NCBI GenBank assembly: GCA_020638335.1
Contig: JACKIT010000003.1
Coordinates: 36,035-100,034, forward strand
Source of the DNA: Rhodospirillales bacterium
GTDB lineage: Bacteria; Pseudomonadota; Alphaproteobacteria; Micavibrionales; Micavibrionaceae
Direction of reading: 5' to 3'
Length of the DNA stretch: 64,000 nucleotides
The position numbers and the translations under genes were made by a program. Numbering within the stretch: position 1 is the stretch's first letter; each line of letters begins with the position of its first letter. A model generated the notes under the pieces. The model had not been told where the DNA came from and ran no database searches. It was given only the letters and a program-made list of their open reading frames with translations. Positions 48,029-55,624 of the stretch are shown piece after piece.

Positions 48029-48109
48029 CGTTTAATCTGGAATATAGGTCCATTATAAACGATATAAACTAAGAGTCAATGTTTTCGTTTAATATGGACT
48101 GATGTTCCA
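48029..48109 (-). promoter_or_regulatory. Two direct-repeat operator-like sites upstream of the AAA ATPase gene
   Basis: CGTTTAAT-C-TGGAATATAGGTCCA at 48029-48052 and CGTTTAAT-A-TGGACTGATGTTCCA at 48086-48109 share CGTTTAAT and the palindromic TGGA-N7-TCCA frame, 57 bases apart. Consistent with binding of a dimeric regulator. Confidence 0.45.
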
Positions 48110-48240
48110 TTTTGAACGAAAATGAATGGCAAACACGGATTCGAATTGGCGCATTCACACCTAAGATTCTCTGTGCAATGATTTCGATGCTAAATCAAGG
48201 CGTTGCAGCGGAGACAAAGTTTTAATTTGTTCTGGCTGCA

Positions 48241-48250
48241 CAGCCATTTT
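48241..48250. other. Third copy of the CAGCCATTTT core (candidate attachment site)
   Basis: GCACAGCCATTTT occurs here and at 45769-45781; the CAGCCATTTT part also forms the 3' end of tRNA-Gln at 41042. Only 10-13 bases match, so chance cannot be ruled out. The rest of 48110-48446 has no gene. Confidence 0.35.
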
Positions 48251-48446
48251 TTATTCCCTATTAGTTCCGATGAGTCCCAAAAATCTTGAAAAAGTGGGGG
48301 TGCGTCTAGGGGTGCATTTTAATGTCCCCATTGAGGATGATTGAGATCCTTTGCCTTATAGGCGGGGATTGTTCAGTGGAAGAGGCTGCAGAGATCCACA
48401 AAGGCCTGCTGTACGTTAATACACGTTATGCCGTGAGAGGCTGATA

Positions 48447-48492
48447 TATAGTCATTTTCGACTCTGTATAATTCTTAATTCAAACGACTATA
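48447..48492. repeat. 46-bp TATAGTC repeat, copy 1
   Basis: TATAGTCATTTTCGACTCTG to AATTCAAACGACTATA. Identical to 48714-48759, and its last 43 bases equal the right arm of element C (61943-61985). Confidence 0.9.
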
Positions 48493-48577
48493 GCTGGGGA
48501 TGGACATTCCAAATGGCTCACTATTTGGCACACCTAGAATGACTGACACATCATCTATTTGAAATATAATGGAGTTT

Positions 48578-48649
48578 CAGGCGGTACAAGGATTGAACTT
48601 GTGACCCCTTGCGTGTCGAGCAAGTGCTCTACCGCTGAGCTAACCGCCC
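48578..48649 (-). tRNA. tRNA-Val (anticodon GAC)
   Basis: Minus strand: GGGCGGTTAGCTCAGCGGTA ... CTTGC-TCGACAC-GCAAG (anticodon GAC) ... TTCAATCC ... ACCGCCT. All arms pair; the first acceptor pair is G-T. CCA is not encoded directly after the discriminator. Confidence 0.92.
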
Positions 48650-48713
48650 ACACTCGCGATATCGAAGGGCACTTTAACGACTCAAAGCCGCTTAAACAAC
48701 ATAAAACTGCTAC

Positions 48714-48759
48714 TATAGTCATTTTCGACTCTGTATAATTCTTAATTCAAACGACTATA
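48714..48759. repeat. 46-bp TATAGTC repeat, copy 2
   Basis: Exact copy of 48447-48492 in the same orientation, between tRNA-Val and tRNA-Thr(CGT). Confidence 0.9.
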
Positions 48760-48775
48760 AATCTCAAAAAGAAAA

Positions 48776-48850
48776 TGGTGCCGCTGGGGTGATTTGAACA
48801 CCCGACCTTAGCTTTACGAAAGCTCTGCTCTACCCCTGAGCTACAGCGGC
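48776..48850 (-). tRNA. tRNA-Thr (anticodon CGT)
   Basis: Minus strand: GCCGCTGTAGCTCAGGGGTA ... loop TTCGTAA (CGT) ... TTCAAATC ... CAGCGGCACCA. Acceptor GCCGCTG/CAGCGGC is perfect and CCA is encoded at 48776-48778. The anticodon stem has one mismatch. Confidence 0.92.
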
Positions 48851-48918
48851 GCTGTGGAGATACGTTTTAAAAGCTTTTGTGATCACTTGTCAATCGGCGA
48901 CTTCACCAACCGGCAAAA

Positions 48919-49764
48919 CTACTCCGCAGCAACAAGAGGCGGGCTTTTACGATGAGAAGAAGCAGGTTTTCCAATCAGCTTATAGGTCGTACCAACGCCC
49001 AGAAGAACAACGCCATAGAATACCAGTTCCATACCTGTGGGCCGTGGCGTATAGCCTACTAAAACCTTAAGCGTCTCGCCAATAAAGCCCTGTCCGGAAA
49101 TCAGCGCAGAAGTATCCCATACTTCTGGATATAACGGCGGCAAGACCCCTGCCGCGATGAGGAAATTTGCTCCTTGTGCAGCCATGCCAGCAGTAAGAAC
49201 AATCAGCATCCAACCCGTCACGCTAAACAGATGTTTTTGCGCGGCTTTCAACAAACCCATATAGAGCATCAAGCCAACTGCAACGCCACCGATAGTTCCC
49301 AAAACACCGCCCATGATAATCTCAGGCAACGGAAAAGCTCCCGAAGCCGTCATGCCATAGGTAAAGAGCGCAATTTCAGCGCCTTCACGAAATGTTGCCA
49401 GTGCTACAACACCGACAAGCACATAGGCCGACTTATCGCCTGCCATTACATCTGCGCCTACTGCTTTTATATTCTGCGCGAGCTGGCGCCCGTGGGTTTT
49501 CATCCAAATTACTGTCCAGCTTAAGAACCCAACCGCGACAAACATTACGCCTGCGTTAAATATTTCCTGGCCCATGCCATTAATTGCTTGCGAAATACTA
49601 TCGGTAAAAAATGCGATAATTACAGATCCGCAAACGCCAGCGCCCAAACCGGCCAGCACAAGATGAATGCGTCCCGGCAAGCCTCGGGTTGCTGCCAGCA
49701 CAATGCCAACAACAAGCGCCACCTCAATAATTTCACGAAAAACAATTGTAGCAGTGGGAAACAT
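48919..49764 (-). CDS. FTR1-family high-affinity iron permease
   Basis: 281 residues with seven hydrophobic segments. Both iron-binding REXXE motifs are present: FREIIE near residue 9 and FREGAE near 125 in VALATFREGAEIALFTYGM. The protein imports iron across the inner membrane; bacterial homologues (EfeU/FtrC) work with a cupredoxin or EfeO/B partners. The neighbouring gene upstream encodes a periplasmic cupredoxin and both are on one strand, 35 bases apart, so they form an operon with Fur-like sites ahead of it. Confidence 0.93.
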   Translation of the reverse strand: MFPTATIVFREIIEVALVVGIVLAATRGLPGRIHLVLAGLGAGVCGSVIIAFFTDSISQAINGMGQEIFNAGVMFVAVGFLSWTVIWMKTHGRQLAQNIKAVGADVMAGDKSAYVLVGVVALATFREGAEIALFTYGMTASGAFPLPEIIMGGVLGTIGGVAVGLMLYMGLLKAAQKHLFSVTGWMLIVLTAGMAAQGANFLIAAGVLPPLYPEVWDTSALISGQGFIGETLKVLVGYTPRPTGMELVFYGVVLLGVGTTYKLIGKPASSHRKSPPLVAAE

Positions 49765-49799
49765 GATGTTAAATCCTTCTGATATATGGCATTTTTAAA

Positions 49800-50513
49800 C
49801 TATTCAGCGTACAAATACCCATTGGCCTTATCAAGGTTAAACTCGCCGAAGAAATGGTATTTACCGGGCTTGAGCGGGCCGACATAAATTGTCGCGCTGG
49901 AGTTTCCGGGAATAATCTTCTCACGCCGAAAATCGTCACTTTCAAATTCTTCCGGTGTTGGGTCTTGGTTATGTACTACAAGTTTAATCTTTTGGCCAGC
50001 CGGAACATGCAGCTCATCAGGCGTAAATATGTGGTCCTTAATCACAAGCTCATAAGCCCCATCTGCATTGGTTTTGCTCTGCCCGGCCTTTCCATCCAAT
50101 GCCGCCACAGCCGCCTCCAGCTTTGCACTCCATTCACGCGTATTGGCCTGCTCATGAGCTTCCGAAGCATAATGTACCGCCTGCACGGCCTCATCGACAG
50201 CCGCCAACTGATCGGCGTGGCCCGCTTTTTCCGCAATCATTTTGTCAATCGCAGTTTCCAGCGAATAACTGATTTCGTGAATTTTTTCCAAATCACTTTC
50301 AGCCAGCGTTTCAATTTTCATCAATTCAGCAATTTCATCAGTATGCGATTTCAGCCCCTCAAGCGCCGCCTCAACAGTCGCATAGCTCTGTCCTTCGTAA
50401 TGCATGGTGCGCTCTTCATGCGCGGCGTTATGCTGCGCATCCTCGGCCACAACCATAGAAGAAATTCCGCTAACCAAACCAATTATAGTCGTTGCCAACA
50501 ACAATTTTTTCAT
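49800..50513 (-). CDS. Periplasmic cupredoxin, iron-uptake partner of FTR1
   Basis: 237 residues from ATG 50513. Signal peptide MKKLLLATTIIGLVSGISSM with cleavage near VVA. Residues 25-140 are helical (LEGLKSHTDEIAELMKIETL, KIHEISYSLETAIDKMIAEK). The last 95 residues are a cupredoxin-like domain: YELVIKDHIFTPDELHVPAG, NQDPTPEEFESDDFRREKII, YVGPLKPGKYHFFGEFNLD. This domain is typical of proteins beside FTR1 permeases; ligand residues suggest iron rather than type-1 copper (no Cys). An upstream extension to 50585 has no ribosome site. Confidence 0.85.
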   Translation of the reverse strand: MKKLLLATTIIGLVSGISSMVVAEDAQHNAAHEERTMHYEGQSYATVEAALEGLKSHTDEIAELMKIETLAESDLEKIHEISYSLETAIDKMIAEKAGHADQLAAVDEAVQAVHYASEAHEQANTREWSAKLEAAVAALDGKAGQSKTNADGAYELVIKDHIFTPDELHVPAGQKIKLVVHNQDPTPEEFESDDFRREKIIPGNSSATIYVGPLKPGKYHFFGEFNLDKANGYLYAE

Positions 50514-50546
50514 ATCAAAAACTCTACCCCATTTAAGACCAATAAT

Positions 50547-50565
50547 TTTGAGAATGATTCTCAAA
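50547..50565 (-). promoter_or_regulatory. Fur-like box 1 upstream of the cupredoxin-FTR1 operon
   Basis: TTTGAGAATGATTCTCAAA is a perfect 19-base palindrome resembling the GATAATGATTATC-type Fur box. Confidence 0.65.
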
Positions 50566-50611
50566 GACGATGTAACATTGCGCATTTTTTACGCTCTGTC
50601 AATTCAAATGT

Positions 50612-50632
50612 AAATGATAATTATTCTCAAAA
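50612..50632 (-). promoter_or_regulatory. Fur-like box 2
   Basis: AAATGATAATTATTCTCAAA, about 65 bases further upstream of the operon. Close to the Fur consensus and contains the same TTCTCAAA half as box 1. Confidence 0.55.
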
Positions 50633-50696
50633 ATAAAATTGATATGTATAAATCAATCCAACTATTCATTGCCATTTATCAGGCATGTAAAAAACC

Positions 50697-51464
50697 TTAG
50701 CGCCCTTTGCTGAAATCAAGGTCCTTGCAGGGGAATTCCGAAGAACATGCGCTGCACGTATATTTAGCAATGTTCGATATGTTATCAACTTTGATCTTAG
50801 AACCTTTAATATGGATGCCTGTTTCTTTTTTAAGCTTTGCCAATGCCCGTGAAAATGTTTCCGGCTGCATCCCCAATCGCGAAGCCACCAGCATTTTGTC
50901 GTAAGGCAAATGAAACGTGCCGCCTTCGCCTTCGCGCCGATTAAGTAAACGCAGAAAGAAACAGCCGATGCGCTGCGCCGCGTTTTGTAATGATCTGTGT
51001 TCCAATTCCCGCTCTTGCTGACGGCAGTGATTTGCTACCAGGCGCAACACATCTAAGGCAAACTGATGATTATTTTTTATTTCTTCTTGAAGCAATTCGA
51101 CCGGTATCATAATCACCTCACCGGCCTCAACTACCTCAGCGTTGTATGGATGATGACATTTTTCAAAGATCGAGATCTCACAAAAGACTTGTCCCGCCGT
51201 AAGAATATCAACAACCGCCAAAGTGCCGTCAATTGTTTCACGATAGAGCTTCACGCATCCGCTGCGAATCAAATAAAAAAACACGGCTTTATCACCACGA
51301 AAAAGTAACGTCTGCCCTTTTTCGCAAGTAATTTTACGTGAAATCGTGCCAAGTGTTTTTATAAAATTATCATCGCAATGCTTAAACAAAGGGTGCAAAT
51401 AAATATCCACTTTATCTGGTTGAGAAGATTGAGCGTTTAAATTTCCATGCATAAGATTTACCAT
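50697..51464 (-). CDS. Crp/Fnr-family regulator (FNR-like DNA recognition)
   Basis: 255 residues from ATG 51464 (GAGAAAG upstream; an ATG at 51452 is the alternative). Cyclic-nucleotide-type beta barrel (RKITCEKGQTLLFRGDKAVF, SGCVKLYRETIDGTL, AGQVFCEISIFEKCHH), long dimer helix (RQQERELEHRSLQNAAQRIG) and a winged HTH with LGMQPETFSRALAKLKKETG. E-x-x-S-R in the recognition helix is the FNR type that reads TTGAT. It lacks the N-terminal Cys cluster of FNR but has CSACSSEFPC close to the C-terminus. Divergent from the cco operon; an FNR box lies between. Confidence 0.9.
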   Translation of the reverse strand: MVNLMHGNLNAQSSQPDKVDIYLHPLFKHCDDNFIKTLGTISRKITCEKGQTLLFRGDKAVFFYLIRSGCVKLYRETIDGTLAVVDILTAGQVFCEISIFEKCHHPYNAEVVEAGEVIMIPVELLQEEIKNNHQFALDVLRLVANHCRQQERELEHRSLQNAAQRIGCFFLRLLNRREGEGGTFHLPYDKMLVASRLGMQPETFSRALAKLKKETGIHIKGSKIKVDNISNIAKYTCSACSSEFPCKDLDFSKGR

Positions 51465-51504
51465 CTTTCTCAATGCTATATTTTATAAAATATGGACTTG
51501 AAAG

Positions 51505-51518
51505 TTGACTATAATCAA
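51505..51518. promoter_or_regulatory. FNR box (anaerobox)
   Basis: TTGAC-TATA-ATCAA matches the TTGAT-N4-ATCAA consensus at nine of ten positions. It lies 65 bases before the first gene of the cbb3 cluster and 41 bases before the divergent regulator gene, so it can control both. Confidence 0.75.
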
Positions 51519-51582
51519 GGCAATAATTCAGCGTGTTTTTTAATAATGAAAAAAACAGCTTTCAACTTGAGAGTCTTTTCTT

Positions 51583-52299
51583 GTGATCATAGCGCAATGT
51601 GTTCAGAACTTTAACACCGCTTACGGTTTGCCTGTAAGTTTGTTCCTCGCTGGACTGTTCGGTGGGTTTACGCACTGTGCAGGCATGTGCGCTCCCTTCG
51701 TACTGGCCCAGACTACACAAGATACGCGCCTTCAAAAGTTAAGTTCAAAGCTCCTGTTGCCCTACCATCTTGGCCGCATGACCACATATGTAATCTTGGC
51801 GGTGATTGTAAACGCGCTCATTAATATGGCGTTCTTGTTTTCCGATTTAAAAATTCTCGTTACAGCCCCGCTCCTTATGCTTGCGGGTACAATTTTTATT
51901 ATTACGGCATTTCCAAATGTAAGCGCTCTTTTTCCCTGGGCTGCGCGGCTGCAAGTCGTTCCCACGTTTAAAATTATCTCTCGCTTAAGCAAAAATTTTA
52001 TGACAGACCCGAATATAATGAAACGCTATGGTCTTGGCATTTTATTAGGCTTTATGCCCTGCGGCCTCGTTTTATCCGCACTGCTCGCCGCTGCGACAGC
52101 AGACACAGCCCTTTACGCAGCATTTGCGATGAGCGCCTTTACTTTGGGGACAATTCCGGCTTTACTCATGGTAACCTTGGGGGGGCAAGCATTGAAGAAA
52201 GCGTATCCTAAAGCAACGCAAAGATTTTCCCGGGGAGCAATGATAATAAGTGGCCTTTGGCTCTTTACTTTGGCTAGCATAATGCTTACAGGAAACTAG
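51583..52299 (+). CDS. TauE/SafE-like (UreH-type) membrane protein of the cbb3 cluster
   Basis: 238 residues with six hydrophobic segments. The first carries GLFGGFTHCAGMCAPFVLAQ (the HC-x-GMC motif), later YGLGILLGFMPCGLVLSALL with a conserved PCG. Homologues are common in cbb3 oxidase clusters, annotated as sulfite exporter-like; a role in copper or thiol transport for oxidase assembly is suggested by the Cys motifs but not proven. It precedes ccoN by 21 bases and starts the operon. GTG 51583 start follows a weak site. Confidence 0.8.
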   Translation: MIIAQCVQNFNTAYGLPVSLFLAGLFGGFTHCAGMCAPFVLAQTTQDTRLQKLSSKLLLPYHLGRMTTYVILAVIVNALINMAFLFSDLKILVTAPLLMLAGTIFIITAFPNVSALFPWAARLQVVPTFKIISRLSKNFMTDPNIMKRYGLGILLGFMPCGLVLSALLAAATADTALYAAFAMSAFTLGTIPALLMVTLGGQALKKAYPKATQRFSRGAMIISGLWLFTLASIMLTGN

Positions 52300-52320
52300 G
52301 TTTTTAAAAAGGACGAAAAA

Positions 52321-53766
52321 ATGACCGCAACCACACTTTCCGAAAAACCAAATTACAACGATGACGTCGTTAAGCTCTTTACGCTTGCCACCATATTCTG
52401 GGGCGTTACGGGCTTCCTTGTCGGCGTACTTATCGCTTCACAAATGGTTTTCCCTGACCTGAATATTGAGCCATGGCTCAATTTTGGCCGCTTGCGTCCT
52501 TTGCATACATCCGCAGTGATCTTTGCTTTTGGTGGAAATGCCTTGTTTGCAACCAGCTACTATGTCGTTCAGCGCACTTGCGGTGTAAGGCTTTGGAGTG
52601 ACAAACTGGCAAATTTCACTTTCTGGGGTTACCAGGCTGTCATTGTTATGGCCGGTCTGGGTTATGTTCTGGGCGTTACGCAAGGTAAAGAATATGCGGA
52701 GCCGGAATGGTATGTTGATCTGTGGCTGACAATCGTCTGGGTTGCTTATCTTCTGGTTTATCTGGGAACAGTGATCAAACGTAAAGAACCGCACCTCTAT
52801 GTTGCGAACTGGTTTTATCTGGCTTTTATTATCACGGTGGCCGTCCTGCATCTTGGTAACAACATTCAGATTCCCGTTGAGATTCTTGGTGCCAAGAGCT
52901 ATTCCGTCCAAGCTGGCGTTCAAAGCGCAATGATCCAGTGGTGGTACGGGCACAATGCGGTGGGGTTCTTCCTTACGGCAGGATTCCTCGGTATGATGTA
53001 CTACTTCGTGCCTAAACAGGCGAATCGCCCGATTTACTCCTATCGCCTGTCCATCGTGCACTTCTGGTCCCTGATTTTCATTTATATCTGGGCGGGGCCG
53101 CACCATTTGCATTACACATCTTTGCCTGACTGGGCGCAGACTTTGGGTATGACCTTCTCTATCATGCTCTGGATGCCTTCCTGGGGTGGAATGATCAACG
53201 GGGTCATGACCCTGTCCGGCGCCTGGCATAAATTACGTGAAGACCCGGTCCTGCAATTCATGATCGTTGCACTCGCCTTCTATGGCATGAGCACGTTCGA
53301 AGGGCCGCTTATGTCCATCCGTGCGGTAAACTCTCTGTCTCACTACACAGACTGGACCATCGGCCACGTACATTCCGGGGCCCTGGGGTGGGTCGGCTTC
53401 ATCAGCTTCGGCGCGCTTTACTATCTCGTACCGCGCCTATGGGGTCGTGAACGTCTATACTCCACAAAGCTGGTCTCCATGCATCTGTGGATTGCCACTA
53501 TCGGTATCGTGTTCTATATCGCGGCCATGTGGGTATCCGGTATTATGCAAGGCCTGATGTGGCGTTCATATAACGATATGGGTTTCCTCGAATATTCCTT
53601 CGTTGAAAGCGTCATGGCCATGAAACCTTTCTATACAATCCGCGTTCTGGGTGGTCTGCTCTATCTGACCGGCGCCCTGATCATGGTCTATAATTTCTGG
53701 AAGACCATTCGCGGAGACGTGAATGAAAAAGAACAACAACTTCTCTCTCAAGGAGCAACGGCATGA
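52321..53766 (+). CDS. ccoN: cbb3-type cytochrome c oxidase subunit I
   Basis: 481 residues, twelve membrane helices, the catalytic subunit with the heme b/heme b3-CuB centre. [20 protein letters not shown] contains a heme b His; [18 protein letters not shown] holds the CuB His (H-x-x-V) and GPHHLHYT the second CuB pair; [16 protein letters not shown] carries the heme b3 and b ligands. Low-oxygen respiration with high oxygen affinity. AAAAAGGACG precedes the ATG; it overlaps ccoO (ATGA). Confidence 0.98.
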   Translation: MTATTLSEKPNYNDDVVKLFTLATIFWGVTGFLVGVLIASQMVFPDLNIEPWLNFGRLRPLHTSAVIFAFGGNALFATSYYVVQRTCGVRLWSDKLANFTFWGYQAVIVMAGLGYVLGVTQGKEYAEPEWYVDLWLTIVWVAYLLVYLGTVIKRKEPHLYVANWFYLAFIITVAVLHLGNNIQIPVEILGAKSYSVQAGVQSAMIQWWYGHNAVGFFLTAGFLGMMYYFVPKQANRPIYSYRLSIVHFWSLIFIYIWAGPHHLHYTSLPDWAQTLGMTFSIMLWMPSWGGMINGVMTLSGAWHKLREDPVLQFMIVALAFYGMSTFEGPLMSIRAVNSLSHYTDWTIGHVHSGALGWVGFISFGALYYLVPRLWGRERLYSTKLVSMHLWIATIGIVFYIAAMWVSGIMQGLMWRSYNDMGFLEYSFVESVMAMKPFYTIRVLGGLLYLTGALIMVYNFWKTIRGDVNEKEQQLLSQGATA

Positions 53767-54500
53767 GCTGGAAAAGCCACGAAACACTCGAAAAGAACTC
53801 CATCCTTTTGTTAATCGGCATTATCGTTGTTGTGCTGATCGGGGGAATAGTTGAAATCATCCCGCTGTTCCGCAAGGAAACGGTGATTGAGCCGGTCGAA
53901 GGCGTGCGGCCTTACACTCCGCTGGAACTTGCCGGATATAACATTTATATCCGTGAGGGGTGTTATAACTGCCACTCTCAACAGATTCGCCCTTTGCGTG
54001 ACGAAGTTGTGCGCTATGGTCATTATTCTCTAGCCGCAGAAAGCATGTATGATCACCCATTCCAATGGGGTTCCAAGCGCACCGGACCGGACCTCGCGCG
54101 CGTGGGCGGCAAGTATTCCGATGAATGGCAAACGGCTCATCTGGTAGAACCGCGTGATCTCGTTCCGGAATCCATCATGCCGTCATATGAGTTTCTGCTC
54201 AAAAAAGGCGCTAAGCTCCATAATCTGGACAAACATCTGAAAACCTTGCGCATCACTGGCGTTCCTTACAGTGATGAAATGATTGAAAACGCTGAAAAAG
54301 ATGCTGCCGCCCAGGCTACTGGTGAAGATCGCGCCGATATAAGCGGGTTGCAAGAGCGTTATGGCGAAAACGTCAACGCCCGTGATTTTGACGGACAGGA
54401 AAATATGATTTCAGAAATGGATGCACTTGTTGCCTATCTTCAGGTTTTGGGCACGATGGTTGATTTCGAAGCGGCCCAGCAAATTGAGGGGACGCAATGA
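53763..54500 (+). CDS. ccoO: cbb3-type oxidase subunit II (monoheme cytochrome c)
   Basis: 245 residues. One N-terminal membrane helix ([20 protein letters not shown]) anchors a periplasmic cytochrome c with heme motif [12 protein letters not shown] (C-x-x-C-H) near residue 70. [20 protein letters not shown] and [11 protein letters not shown], with the axial Met, are typical of FixO/CcoO. Overlaps ccoN at its start and ccoQ at its end by four bases, so translation is coupled. Confidence 0.98.
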   Translation: MSWKSHETLEKNSILLLIGIIVVVLIGGIVEIIPLFRKETVIEPVEGVRPYTPLELAGYNIYIREGCYNCHSQQIRPLRDEVVRYGHYSLAAESMYDHPFQWGSKRTGPDLARVGGKYSDEWQTAHLVEPRDLVPESIMPSYEFLLKKGAKLHNLDKHLKTLRITGVPYSDEMIENAEKDAAAQATGEDRADISGLQERYGENVNARDFDGQENMISEMDALVAYLQVLGTMVDFEAAQQIEGTQ

Positions 54501-54643
54501 TAGATTTCATCACCGACCATGCCGGCATGATCGGCCTACTCTTTTTCTTCGGATTTTTTGTCGCCGCGGCAATGTGGACTTTTCGCCCCGGCGCCAAAGA
54601 AAACTATAAAAAACACGCGCACATCCCGCTTGAGGAGAACTAA
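54497..54643 (+). CDS. ccoQ: cbb3-type oxidase subunit CcoQ (small)
   Basis: 48 residues: [20 protein letters not shown], one membrane helix, then the family tail [20 protein letters not shown]. It stabilises interaction of CcoP with the core. ATGA overlap with ccoO and three bases before ccoP. Confidence 0.93.
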   Translation: MIDFITDHAGMIGLLFFFGFFVAAAMWTFRPGAKENYKKHAHIPLEEN

Positions 54644-54646
54644 AAT

Positions 54647-55522
54647 ATGAGCGATGACAACAAGAAAAAAGAAATTGATGATCTTTCCGGCGTTGAAACT
54701 ACCGGACATGAATGGGATGGCCTAAAGGAGCTTAACAACCCGCTACCGCGCTGGTGGGTATGGATATTTATTATCACCATTGTCTGGTCTGCATGGTACT
54801 TTGTTATCTATCCGTCCTGGCCGGTTCCCGGCGGCGCGACCGAAGGCGCATCCGGCTACACGCAGTTTAAGGAACTTGCGCACAATCAAGCAGAGATTAC
54901 TGCCCGTCAAGAGGCTTATCTAGCTCGATTTGAAGGCGCGGATTTTGAAACCATTCTTAAAACACCTGATCTGTACGCTTTCGCTGTTGCCGGTGGCAAG
55001 TCCGCTTTCAAGGATAATTGTGCTACCTGTCATGGTGCGGGCGGGCAAGGTGCTAAAGGCTTCCCGAACCTCAATGACGATGACTGGCTCTGGGGCGGCA
55101 GTCTTGAAGATATTCACCAAACGATTCAGTATGGTATTCGTGCAGACAACTGGGATACGCGCGATTCCCAAATGCCGGCCTTCGGCGCTGACGAACTTCT
55201 TGAACGTTCGGAGATTGACGCCGTTGTCGATTACGTTCTCACGCTTTCCGGTGGTAAACAGACGAGCAGCCACGCTCAGGGCATGCAGATTTTCGCTGAA
55301 CAATGCGCGGCTTGCCACGGCGAAGATGGTCGCGGAATGCGCGAACTCGGCGCACCAAACCTGACCGACAAGATCTGGCTCTATGGCGGAGACCGCGAAA
55401 CAGTGTATGAAACGGTCTTTAACGCCCGCGCAGGGTTAATGCCAGCCTGGAATGAGCGTCTTGATGAAAATACCATCAAGCAGCTTACGATCTACCTCCA
55501 TGAGCTTGGCGGCGGCGAGTAA
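54647..55522 (+). CDS. ccoP: cbb3-type oxidase subunit III (diheme cytochrome c)
   Basis: 291 residues. A cytosolic leader with HEWDGLKELNNPLPRWWVWI, one membrane helix (IFIITIVWSAWYFVIYPSWP), then two cytochrome c domains with heme motifs NCATCHGAGGQGAKGFPNL and QCAACHGEDGRGMRELGAP. QMPAFGADELL and LMPAWNERLD provide axial Met ligands. Electron entry point from soluble cytochrome c. An intrinsic terminator follows at 55538-55567. Confidence 0.98.
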   Translation: MSDDNKKKEIDDLSGVETTGHEWDGLKELNNPLPRWWVWIFIITIVWSAWYFVIYPSWPVPGGATEGASGYTQFKELAHNQAEITARQEAYLARFEGADFETILKTPDLYAFAVAGGKSAFKDNCATCHGAGGQGAKGFPNLNDDDWLWGGSLEDIHQTIQYGIRADNWDTRDSQMPAFGADELLERSEIDAVVDYVLTLSGGKQTSSHAQGMQIFAEQCAACHGEDGRGMRELGAPNLTDKIWLYGGDRETVYETVFNARAGLMPAWNERLDENTIKQLTIYLHELGGGE

Positions 55523-55537
55523 TATCCAGGAAATTTT

Positions 55538-55567
55538 AAAAAGCCTTCCCCCAAGAAGGCTTTTTTT
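55538..55567 (+). terminator. Intrinsic terminator after ccoP
   Basis: AAAAAGCCTTC, CCCCAA loop, GAAGGCTTTTTTT. Separates ccoNOQP from the ccoGHIS assembly genes; some read-through or a separate promoter must serve the latter. Confidence 0.85.
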
Positions 55568-55574
55568 AGACTGT

Positions 55575-55590
55575 GTATATACGTATATAC
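55575..55590. promoter_or_regulatory. 16-bp perfect palindrome upstream of ccoG
   Basis: GTATATACGTATATAC, 35 bases before ccoG, in an AT-rich stretch (TTATATAAAAATATTTTAGAAT). May be a promoter with an operator, or only chance in AT-rich DNA. Confidence 0.35.
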
Positions 55591-55624
55591 TTATATAAAA
55601 ATATTTTAGAATAGAAAAAACCCC

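Noticed and set aside
54497..54643. Possible frameshift at the end of ccoQ
   Set aside because: Re-reading the bases gives an intact 48-residue CcoQ ending in TAA at 54641-54643.
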